A stretch of DNA of 64,000 bases from Vitellaria paradoxa (lineage: Eukaryota > Streptophyta > Magnoliopsida > Ericales > Sapotaceae): NCBI GenBank assembly GCA_019916065.1, contig CM034236.1:25306358-25370357 (forward strand), written 5' to 3'. Each line of letters starts with the position of its first letter. Position 1 is the first letter of the stretch. Shown here piece after piece: positions 20,640-29,689 of this stretch. The position numbers were made by a program, and so were the translations under genes. The notes below the pieces were generated by a model. That model did no database searches. It saw nothing but the letters and a program-made list of their open reading frames with translations, and was not told the origin of the DNA.

Positions 20640-22448
20640 TGATTACACTTGAAAAGTGTAATTACAAACTCCACTTTTTCATAGTTATTAAGGTAATTAA
20701 GTACTTTATTTTGAAGAATTATTATTATTTTATCACTTACAAGGTTTGTTTTCTTAATTGCAGGCAAAACGGTGAATTAAATGAAGAAGATAGTGATTTT
20801 GGTGACTTAGAAGACAAAGGGGAGGATATTGAACCAACTTCGTCCAAGATGGCCCGGAGTATCCCAAGGACTTAGCTACAAATGAGGAGCAAAAGTGCAG
20901 AAAACAAGGTTTCTGTGGTCCGGACCACCTGGCGCACGGTTCGGACCACAGTGTGGTGGAACGTCGCACGGGCAATTTCAAATTTTATGGTTTTTCTGCA
21001 AGTTATAAAAAGACTACTTGAGGGCCGACTGTGGGGCTTCTTCTCTCTCGTTTTTCATTCTTCCAACAAACTTTGAGAGTTTCATGAGAGTTTTAATTGC
21101 TTACGTTAATGTTCTTACGTTGTTTTGGAGCTTTCATCGCATTCGTTTCAGCAGTTACTATTCAGAGTATTATTTTGAAGTTTGTTTCAGAGTACGTTAC
21201 ACTTCTTCATTGGATTAATGATATTATTTGAATGTTTGAAATAGAGGATTGATTGATTTCGTATGTTTAGTTCTGATTTCGTCGTTTAATAATTTTGTTT
21301 CAGTGTTTGATTTATTAAATTTATTAAATATGTCTTCAATGATTGTTTTTGTTTCGTTTACAAGCATGTTAGCATAGAAACCCTAGTTCTTGATTCAACG
21401 AATCAAGGAATGGTAGTTTACTCTAATCTATGGGATGCACGTAGACCCTTCTCAGAGTTTGCGAAAATTCATGCGTAGGGGTCTACAATTTTTAGACATT
21501 TGCGTAGACCCTTCGCATGGTTTGCGAAAGCTCATGCGTAGGGATCTACACTTTTTAAAACCTAATTCAGTTCTTTCAAAAACTTTTGAAAACAAAAATC
21601 TTTGAGTATATTCTCTGTAATCACTGGTGAAGGTTTTCGATTAAAACTTTCTTAATAATTTTGAAGAACTGAAAATTCAGATTTTGAATCATAATTTGAA
21701 TTAGTTTATTTCAAAAACTTTCGAAAACGAAAATCTTTGACTATATTCTCTGTAATCACTGGTAAAGGTTTTTGATTAAAATTTTCTTAATAATTTTGGA
21801 TAAATTAGAAAAATTGGATTTGAATTTGAATTTGAATAGGATTGTTTGAGAATCCTTCGAAAACAGAAGTTTTTGACTATATTCTCTGTAATCACTGGTA
21901 AAAACTTTTGATTAAAACTTTCGATTAAAACTTTCTCAATAATTTTCAAACAAATCTTAATTTAGGTTTTAACGCAAGCATTACAACACATCCCATAGTG
22001 AAGACGTAAGCTACCCGGAATTGATAGTTGGATCAAGGACTTCTTAAATTTATTTGCTTATTAATTGAATTGCCTTCGGTTGATTTAATTGAAGTATTTA
22101 CATTGCAATTTTTAGATTAGAATATTTTGAAGCGCATTTAACTTAGAAAAAATCCTTTTAGCTAATATTCAATTCCTTGAAATCAAAAATCAAAAGTTAA
22201 ATTGTTGAAATTTTGTTAATAGGTTGTTAAGTTGTTTTAATTTGAATTTTAAATTTGCAAAACCCTAGGAATTAGTTTTAATTAATCTTCAAACATAGTT
22301 TACATTCAAATTTAGGATTTCCATTATAACCTAGAAACTAAATAACGTAGGCTCCCTGTGAATTCGACCTCGGACTCACCGAGTTAAAACTACACCGCAC
22401 ACCCTTGCACTTGGGGGTTAATTTAGACGCACTTTTCATTAGCGGTCA
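20640..22448 (+). mobile_element. Solo LTR, family B
   Basis: 1,809 bp from TGATTACACTTGAAAAG to AGCGGTCA, with a perfect 5-bp TSD and no internal region. It is a product of LTR-LTR recombination. It matches the LTRs of element B (1,770 bp) and is slightly longer. It contains GGTCCGGACC/GGTTCGGACC motifs at about 20917-20945, a TTATAAAAAG box at 21003, and the structured leader 21386-22040 with two GTAGACCC hairpins (21441-21486 and 21504-21549). Three copies of a repeat of about 125 bp lie between 21570 and 21960. Confidence 0.9.
21386..22040 (+). ncRNA. Predicted structured leader RNA, family B solo LTR
   Basis: The arms are P1 21386-21399/22027-22040 (GTTCTTGATTCAAC/GTTGGATCAAGGAC, all paired with two G-U), P2 21412-21421/22006-22015 (GGTAGTTTAC/GTAAGCTACC, one G-U) and P3 21428-21437/21989-21998 (CTATGGGATG/CATCCCATAG). 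Compared with family A, P2 and P3 contain paired changes that keep Watson-Crick pairing. The enclosed region is longer because it has a second GTAGACCC hairpin and a third tandem repeat. Confidence 0.6.
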
Positions 22449-22453
22449 GTAAT

Positions 22454-22610
22454 CTAGTATCCTAGAAAATTAAAAAGCAGATAGTAGTAGTACGGTCAAG
22501 TGCTAAGTCAGAGGATAGAGCCATGTCACACACATCTTGTGAGTTGATCCAGATATAACACATGTTAAAAGAATTGAGAGTTCATCATTCACAGCACATG
22601 AAGTTACTAT
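22454..22610 (+). pseudogene. pol: copia RNase H piece
   Basis: Between the solo LTR and element B the copia frame reads LVS*KIKKQIVVVRSSAKSEDRAM and then CELIQI, ending LKELRVHHSQHMKLLYD at the ACTAT duplication. This is the copia RNase H motif SWKSKKQ...ARSSAEAEYRAMA with some changes. It resumes at 31461 as DNQAGIHIAFNLVFHKRNKH. The junction proves that element B and the solo LTR entered the same copia gene. Confidence 0.8.
22606..22610 (+). repeat. Target-site duplication ACTAT, left copy
   Basis: ACTAT here and at 31461-31465 flank element B exactly. The join restores the copia frame KLLYDNQAG. Confidence 0.9.
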
Positions 22611-24380
22611 TGACCGCTTTTAGAAAATGCGTCTAAATTAACCCCCAAGTGCAAGGGTGTGCGGTGTAGTTTTAACTCGGTGAGTCCGAGGTCGAATTCA
22701 CAAGGAGCCTATGATATTTAGTTTCTAGGTTAAATAGAAATCCTAAATTTGATTGTAAACTAAGTTTGAAAATTAATTAAAACTAATTCCTAGGGTTTTG
22801 CAAGTTCAAAATTCAAATTAAACTAACTTAACAACCTATTAACAAAATTTCAGCAATTTAATATTGATTGTTGATTCAAGGAGTAAAATATTAGCTAAAC
22901 AAATTTTTCCTAATTTAAATGCGCAGCAAAATAAACTAATCTAAAAACTGCAATGTAAATCAAACAAAGGCAATTCAATTAATAAGCAAATAAATTTAAG
23001 AAGTCCTTGATCCAACTATCAATTCCGGGTAGTTTACGTCTTCACTATGGGATGGGTTGCAATACTTGCGTTAAAACCTAAATTAGGATTTGTTTGAAAA
23101 TTATTGAGAAAGTTTTAATCAAAAGCTTTTACCAGTGATTACAGAGAATATAGTCAAAAACTTCTGTTTTCGAAGGGTTTCCAAACAATCCTATTCGAAT
23201 TCGGATTCAATTCCAATTCTTCTAGTTTATCCAAAATTATTAAGAAAATTTTAATCGAAAACCTTTACCAGTGATTACAGAGAATATAGTCAAAGATTTT
23301 CGTTTTCGAATGTTTCTGAAATAAACTAATTCAAATTAGGATTCAAAATCTGAATTTTCAGTTCTTCAAAATTATTAAGAAAATTTTAATCGAAAACCCT
23401 TACCAGTGATTACAGAGAATATAGTCAAAGGTTTTCGTTTTCGAAAGTTTTTGAAAGAACTGAATTAGGTTTTAAAAAGTGTAGATCCCTACGCATGAGC
23501 TTTCGCAAACCATGCGAAGGGTCTACGCAGACGTCTCAAAGTTGTAGACCCCTACGCATGAGCTTTCGCAAGCTCTGCGAAGGGTCTACGTACATCCCAT
23601 AGATCAGAGTAAACTACCCTTTCTTGATTCGTTGAATCAAGAACTAGGGTTTCTACGCTAGCATGATTTTAAACAAAACGGATATATTCGTCGAAAACAT
23701 ATTTAAAAGATGTGCTAAATCAAACAACGAAACAAGATTCTTAAACAACTAAATCAAAACTAAAGGTGAGAAATCAATCAAACTTCTATTTCGAATATTC
23801 GAATAATACCATTAATCCAAAGAAAAATTGTAACGTACTCAAAAACAAACTTCGAAACAAAACGCTGAATGGCGACTGCTGAAACGAATGTGATGAAAGC
23901 TCCGAAACCAAGTAAGAACATCCACGTAAGTAAAACAAAACCTGAAAAAATAAAAATATCGAAAAGACGAAGAAGAAGAAGTAGTAGCCGTCCTCCCTAA
24001 GTTGGCCCCCAAGCAGTCCTATTTAAACTTGTAAAAGAAACCCTAAAACTTAAATTGCCCGCGCGACGGTCCACCATACTGTGGTCCGGACCGTGCGCCA
24101 GGTGGTCCGGACCACAGAAGCCTTTTTTCTACACTTTTGCTCCTCATTTGCCGCTAAGTCCTTGGGGTACTCCGAGCCATCCCTAACGAAGTTGGTTCGA
24201 TATCCTCCCTTTCATCTCCAAAGTCACTATTTTCTTCGTTTAATTCCCCATTTTCCCTGCAATTAAGAAAACAAATCTTATAAGTGATAAAATAATGAGA
24301 ATTCTCCAAAATAGAGTACTCAATTACCTTAATAACCATGAAAACGTGGAGTTTGTAATTACACTTTTCAAGTGTAATCA
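22611..24380 (-). repeat. 3' LTR of element B
   Basis: 1,770 bp, read on the minus strand from TGATTACACTTGAAAAG to AGCGGTCA. It is colinear with 29690-31460 at a fixed offset of 7,079. The structured-leader arms lie at 23003-23016 and 23631-23644 (P1), with P2 and P3 inside. GGTCCGGACC occurs twice near 24083-24115, as part of a larger inverted repeat CTGTGGTCCGGACC/GGTCCGGACCACAG. Confidence 0.92.
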
Positions 24381-26672
24381 CACCCCCCAACTTGAACGTT
24401 GCTAGTCCCTAGCAATGCCCTTTATTAAAATGAAATGCAACTACGATCCTATTTCTCTTTTCGTTGGAAACACGGCTACACTTAGCTACGTGCAGCAAGC
24501 CCTTTAAACCCCTAGGTTCCCCCTAGTGGACGAGTAAGGTCTCATGAGGGTTTGCAGTGAATCTACCCACAAAATTCTATGGTATGGTCTCAAAGTGTCA
24601 AAAAAAATGATTAAGATCAACAATGAATCAAGTTCAAGCCTAACAAGTCACAAAACCCAAATATCATGTGTAATTCCCAAGTGCTAAGCATTAATGCGTG
24701 GACTATCAAAGTAGAAAGAGCATGTGTGCAAAATTGTTTCATTCATTCAACAAGGTTGCAAGAGCATAAATGGAGCTAGGTTTTGACTTCAAATACTCAC
24801 AAGGTACCACTCATAGAAAGAAATTCACTCATCAAGGGTTCACACACACCTATTAGCATATGATGCTGACCTAGTTGCACATAACCCCACAAATAAGTGA
24901 GTGAACTGAAATGAAATTCAAAGTGGACAGCTCATAACTATGTTCCAATGCATATGTAAGAGATCACACCACACAACCTACATAAGACCACTACATGCAA
25001 AATATAAGAGTTGCTTGCTTAGAATCCACTAGGTCTTTGTTTTGGTTGTAACTTGGCCAGGGGTAATGGTTAACAATGGAGGATATGGAAATCAAAGCAC
25101 ATGTCTTGGGATAAAGATGCTCAAGTGCGCAAAAGTCCCGAACTACCCATTTCCTTTCCAAACCCCAACAATTCCAATCCCAACAAGAAACTTATTCACA
25201 AACTTAGGAACTACCCTTGGGACAATTGCAAATATTGCAAATAATGTACAAGTCCCATAATTTCATAAACAAAAGGAATGATAAATATTTTCTCTTTTTT
25301 TTTTTCTTTTTTTTTCTCTTTTTTTTTCTTTTCTTTTCTTTTTTTTTTTCTTTTTTTTTCTTTTCACTTTTTTTTTTCTTTTTTTTTTTTTGAAATAATG
25401 AAATAAACATAAGCTGAATTTTCCACTCAAAATTTTCTCCCAATATGCTCCCCCATTCACATCATTGACATTGAGGCACTTTTACAACCCAAGACCTGTG
25501 AGAGTAAGGCTTAAAAGTGTGTGAACAAGGTTAAGGGACAATTATATGAGATGGGAACCAAAAAGAAAAAATATATATATATATTATCACACACTTTATT
25601 AAAAAGGTTTCAAGTTGGTTCTTAGGGTGATTTCATATCAAAGAAAGGATAAGAAGGCCCAAAATAGCAAAGAAGGCCTAGCATCATGTTCAAAGCTTGC
25701 AACAACTCATAATATGCCAAGTGAAACTAATGCAAGTGTGTGTGATGCAATTGGTGCATTGGAAACCAAAGTGAAGAATAAAAGAGTTGTGATTATGTGC
25801 AACCCCTCAAGAAAAGAATAATAGGCTCAAAAGCTCACCATTAAGGGGTATAAGTCTCTACCTAGTCCAAGAATGCTCAATTAACCAATGTCAAATAAAG
25901 TCTACTCCTAAGCACATAAACTTTTCACCATGATAGTCAAAGATGCACAAGGTCATTATACAATCAACTTGAACTAAGTTTCCTATTAAAGCTTGAACAA
26001 AACTCATTCATCACTTTCTCACTTAATTCCACAATCGACCAAACTAGAAAGAAAGGATGACATGTAGGTACAAATGTGCTAAATTCATGTATTTATGCTT
26101 AAAGATGCTCATAAATTTTTAAATTTTGCAATTTTGGCACAAAAGGTCATCATGCGAACCCTACCCCCCAACTTAAAATTCACATTGTCCTCAATGTGAG
26201 AACCATGATGCATATGTGGGTCTGTAGTGTGCAATAGTGAGCATGATGATGAGCATGAAACAATAACAACAAAGGCACAAATAAGAACAAAGCACAAATT
26301 AAACCAAGCATGCACCCATTATTCAAGCCACTTAAGGCATTCCCCCAACTTAGATTCTACAGCACTCCCAACAAGAACAATTATATATGTGAAGTACCAA
26401 TTAGAAGTGCAAAACTAAATAAAAGGGAGAGGAAGGATATTACCTCAATAGCTTCTTTATTTGAAGAAAATAAAAGAACTTGGGCACTTTATTCCTTTGA
26501 ATTAAATTGTACTAACAGAAAAATAAAACTTCTACGAGATAAAATGTTAGAATAAACAAATAAAAGTAAACTAAAAGAAAATTAAAATTTAATCTAGGCA
26601 GAAAGAAAACAAAAATAAATAAATAAATAAAATCTAATCTACTAATATACAAGGGTTAATGCAAAAAATATA
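24381..26672 (-). other. Non-coding 3' internal region of element B, with PPT
   Basis: The polypurine tract (minus-strand AGTTGGGGGGTG, 24381-24392) abuts the 3' LTR. The rest is homologous to 14689-16999 of element A in the opposite orientation. It includes a long purine tract (plus-strand TTTTC-rich, 25289-25392) and a TA microsatellite near 25570-25584. No credible gene is present. Lysine-rich frames over the purine tract are low-complexity artefacts. Confidence 0.75.
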
Positions 26673-27668
26673 CTATCCAACTCCTAATCTTTTCCAAGCC
26701 TTACCAAATAGCTTTAGGAATAAAATATTCTTCTCGAGTCTAGGAGGTGCCGAAAATGAGTGTGCTCCTAGTGTAGAGAACGCTGGAGAATGTATGACCT
26801 TGTAGTGATCTTTGAACCACAAATAAGGCCCAAGATTATTTGCATATGTGAACATGGAATGTGGTTGAGTGTTTTCTAGTATCCCCTCAACACCTAAAAA
26901 ATCAATGCAAACTACCTGTTGGTTTGATATCATGGAATTCAAATTCTCCTCACTAAAGCGAATAGCTTTCTCTAAAGGATCCTTGACAAATTCATGGTCC
27001 ACGTAATCCTGGACTATAGATTCTACTACATCTACCCCCTGTATATCAGGCACCTCTTTTGGTTGTTTGGTAACATGAAAGATATTCGTTTCAAATTCAA
27101 TGTTACCAAAAGTCATTTTCATGGATCCATTCCTACAATTAATCAAAGCATTCGAAGTTGCTAAGAATGGTCGTCCTAGAATTACTGGTGTTTGATCAGG
27201 TGTAGATAAACTGGTAAGTGGTTGAGTATCTAGGATTATGAAATCCACTGGAAAATAAAAATTTTCCACTTGTACCAGTACATCTTCAATTATACCTCGT
27301 GGGACTTTAATTGATCTATCTGCAAGTTGCAAAGTCACACGGGTAGGCTTCAACTCACCTAAACCCAATTGCTCGTACACTGAGTAAGGGAGCAAATTCA
27401 CACTCGCTCCTAAGTCAAGCAGTGCTCTACTAATATAATACTTCCCTATATAACAAGATATTGTAGGACATCCTGGGTCTTTATATTTAGGGGGAGTACG
27501 ACATTGTACTGTGGCACTTGCTTGCTCAGTGAGAAATGCTTTTTCTTTAACATTTAAACCCCTCTTCACAGTGCATAACTCTTTAAGGAATTTGGCATAA
27601 GAAGGGAATTGCTTAATTGCATCTAAAAGAGGTATATTGATTTTTACTTGTTTAAAAACCTCTAGCAA
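26673..27668 (-). CDS. Retropepsin-like aspartic protease with conserved tail (element B)
   Basis: A 331-codon frame that continues the Gag polyprotein. The N-terminal part (LLEVFKQVKINIPLLDAI, PSYAKFLKEL) is the conserved linker before protease in Athila/Tat elements. Protease follows: YISRALLDLGASVNLLP, with catalytic D-L-G in place of the usual D-S/T-G, then LQLADRS, VDFIILD and PVILGRPFLATSNALI. After about residue 200 no enzyme domain is seen. The end, IDFLGVEGILE to NILFLKLFGKAWKRLGVG, matches the tail of the element A protein. The frame then stops, and no RT follows. It would process Gag inside virus-like particles. The open frame here is intact, but it is out of frame with upstream gag. 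Confidence 0.8.
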   Translation of the reverse strand: MLEVFKQVKINIPLLDAIKQFPSYAKFLKELCTVKRGLNVKEKAFLTEQASATVQCRTPPKYKDPGCPTISCYIGKYYISRALLDLGASVNLLPYSVYEQLGLGELKPTRVTLQLADRSIKVPRGIIEDVLVQVENFYFPVDFIILDTQPLTSLSTPDQTPVILGRPFLATSNALINCRNGSMKMTFGNIEFETNIFHVTKQPKEVPDIQGVDVVESIVQDYVDHEFVKDPLEKAIRFSEENLNSMISNQQVVCIDFLGVEGILENTQPHSMFTYANNLGPYLWFKDHYKVIHSPAFSTLGAHSFSAPPRLEKNILFLKLFGKAWKRLGVG

Positions 27669-28021
27669 TTCAGCTGCTTGAGCTTCTCTCTTAGCTTTAA
27701 GAACCTTTGGGGAAATGGTGCTTTAGGGATATACTCCCTAGGCACTAAGATAGATTCTTTTTCCTTTTGATTCTCCCCTTTTTCTTCCTCACTCTTCTCT
27801 TTCTTAGATTCCTCTTCCCTCTTAGATTTTTCTTCTTCCATGCCTATGGGTTGTTTTCCTTCCCTCCTATTATCTTCCGACATCCGCTTAGGTTCTAACT
27901 CTTCCCTAACCTCAACCATCTTAGGGTGAATGGTTTTATCTATAGTTTTACCACTCCTAAGCGTCGTGATGTTTTGTACCTGCTCAATATTGCCTAGGCA
28001 TATTGGAAGACCCTTCAACAT
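27662..28021 (-). pseudogene. Gag-protease linker of element B, frame-shifted
   Basis: It contains NITTLRSGKTID and YIPKAPFPQRFLKLREKLKQL, two short motifs found between Gag and protease in plant Athila/Tat polyproteins. A highly charged E/K-rich stretch of about 60 residues lies between them. It lies in a different frame from the Gag piece upstream (28499-27984) and the protease frame downstream (27668-26673), so single-base indels separate all three. With the LTRs almost identical, these indels are either very recent or already present in the parent copy. Confidence 0.7.
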
Positions 28022-28573
28022 TTTTCACTTGGGCAATTGGATTTGGACGTGGTTGAGCAGGGAATTGACCTTTAGGTTGTGTAGTCAACGTTTGGGTTAA
28101 AAGAGTCAACTGTCCCCTAATGTCGTCCAAAGTTCTATTATTTTGAGCCCAAAGTGTGGATTGTGTGTTCATGTATTGTTGAAGTGTTTCTTCTGTGGAC
28201 CTCTTATTTGGGGGAATATATGGAGTATGAGAAGGTCCCACATTCTGAGGCAATCCTAGATTAGTGACTGAAACCTGAGGATTTGGAGGAGGTGGAGGGT
28301 GATAAGATTGTGGCATTTGAGCTGCTCCATCATTTCTCCAACTAAAATTTGGATGGTTCCTCACACCCGGATTATATGTTTCAGCATAAGGATTTCCTCC
28401 CAAATTCTGTCCACGATATGGAGGTCGGTATTGGTTTATTGCATGGATAGGAAGTTCACTAGATAGCTGATTTTGCACGACTTCTCTACACAGGGGCATA
28501 CTAGGACAATCATCCGTTCTATGAGATTGGCTATCACAAGCTACGCAATAGACATTTGCTATGGGTTCTTTAA
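27984..28573 (-). pseudogene. gag: Nucleocapsid part of element B Gag, CCHC zinc knuckle
   Basis: Just after the Gag core the shifted frame reads DTPIVKEPIANVYCVAC and then DSQSHRTDDCP, a CX2CX4HX4C zinc knuckle that would bind genomic RNA. A Pro/Asn/Tyr-rich stretch follows (YRPPYRGQNLGGNPYAETYN, then PPPPPNPQ). A helix-like segment ends it (STLWAQNNRTLDDIRGQL), ahead of the next frame break near 28000. RTLDDIRGQL matches SFDDIRGQI in the element A protein, another sign that A and B share one ancestor. Confidence 0.75.
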
Positions 28574-29494
28574 CTATAGGTGTGTCCTTTTAATCTTAAG
28601 GGTCTCTATTTCTCGGGTCAGAGTTGCTAATTTTGCCTTAAGATCATCGGTTTCACTTAAGTGATGCAAACCTCGAATAGGAGTACCATTAATATTCTGA
28701 GTATTCTGAGGTCCCGTGGTATCCCAAGTTTGTGCATTTTCAGCTAAGAATTCAAGATATTCATAAGCTTCTTCAGGGGTTTTATCGTAAAACTGCCCAT
28801 TGCACATTGTTTCCACAAATTGTTTCAATTGTGGTGTCAGGGCTCCGTAGAAGATGCTCGCTAGACGCCAGACTTCAAATCCATGGTGAGGACAGGAATG
28901 TAAGAGAGTTTTAAACCTCTCCCAACTTTGGTAGAATGTCTCACCATGTTGTGAAGCGAAGTTCAGAATCTGATGCTGAATTGCATCAGTTCTATTAGGT
29001 GGGAAAAATTTCTTTAAGAATTTGGCTTGCATTTCATCCCAGGTGCGAATGGAATTAGATGGTAGGAATTCAAACCATCTAGCAGCCTTATCTTGCAATG
29101 AAAATGGGAATAACTTAAGAAATACCAGCTCTATTTGGCATCCTTGATCCTTTATAGTGACACAAATGTTCCTAAAGCGAGTTAAGTGGTCATATGGATT
29201 CTCAGAATCCATCCCATGGAAAGTAGGTAACAATTGGATCATCCCTGGTTTAAAGTGAAAAGTTTGGTTTACAGGCCAAACTATGCAGGATTCAGGAGTA
29301 TGCCTATTCTGCTGCAAGATATCTCTCAAGGATTGTCTTGCTGCGACAGCTTGATCTTCAGCAGCCATTTCTAATGGTGGAGTAGGAATTCTAGGAGTTT
29401 GAGTTTCTCCTAAAGAGGACTCTAATTCTAAAGGAACAGCTAAGGGATCAGGACGCTGTAATCTACCGTCTTCCCCTCGAATCCAATTGCTCAT
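28574..29494 (-). CDS. gag: Gag core of element B (retrotransposon gag family)
   Basis: 306 codons from MSNWIRGEDGRLQRPDPL. The Gag capsid domain (Retrotrans_gag) is clear: FKPGMIQLLPTFHGMDSENP, then HLTRFRNICVTI, FPFSLQDKAARWFEFLP, WDEMQAKFLKKFFPP and ETFYQSWERFKTLLHSCPHH. It ends in LKQFVETMCNGQF and TPEEAYEYLEFLAENA. This is the order of Athila/Tat Gag. The frame closes at KIKRTHL, where an indel in an A run shifts the zinc-knuckle region to another frame. The start lies about 170 bp downstream of the primer-binding site. Its 5' UTR holds a GGTCCGGACC motif near 29530, like those in the LTR. Confidence 0.85.
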   Translation of the reverse strand: MSNWIRGEDGRLQRPDPLAVPLELESSLGETQTPRIPTPPLEMAAEDQAVAARQSLRDILQQNRHTPESCIVWPVNQTFHFKPGMIQLLPTFHGMDSENPYDHLTRFRNICVTIKDQGCQIELVFLKLFPFSLQDKAARWFEFLPSNSIRTWDEMQAKFLKKFFPPNRTDAIQHQILNFASQHGETFYQSWERFKTLLHSCPHHGFEVWRLASIFYGALTPQLKQFVETMCNGQFYDKTPEEAYEYLEFLAENAQTWDTTGPQNTQNINGTPIRGLHHLSETDDLKAKLATLTREIETLKIKRTHL

Positions 29495-29665
29495 AAGCTA
29501 GGAAAAGAATCAGAGAAAGGGTACTGTGGTCCGGACCAGAGTGTAGATGGTCGAGACCACAGAATACTAATTTGGATCAAAAAGGTTTTTTTTTTTTTTT
29601 TTATTTTTTTTTAGAAAAAGAAAATTAACTTAAAAATGAAAACAACCTAAAAACTAAAATTTGGC

Positions 29666-29683
29666 TCCCCGGCAACGGCGCCA
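29666..29683 (-). other. Primer-binding site, exact tRNA-Asp match (element B)
   Basis: On the minus strand TGGCGCCGTTGCCGGGGA lies six bases downstream of the 5' LTR end. It is an 18-base complement to the plant tRNA-Asp 3' end, the primer typical of Athila/Tat elements. Confidence 0.9.
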
Positions 29684-29689
29684 AAAACT

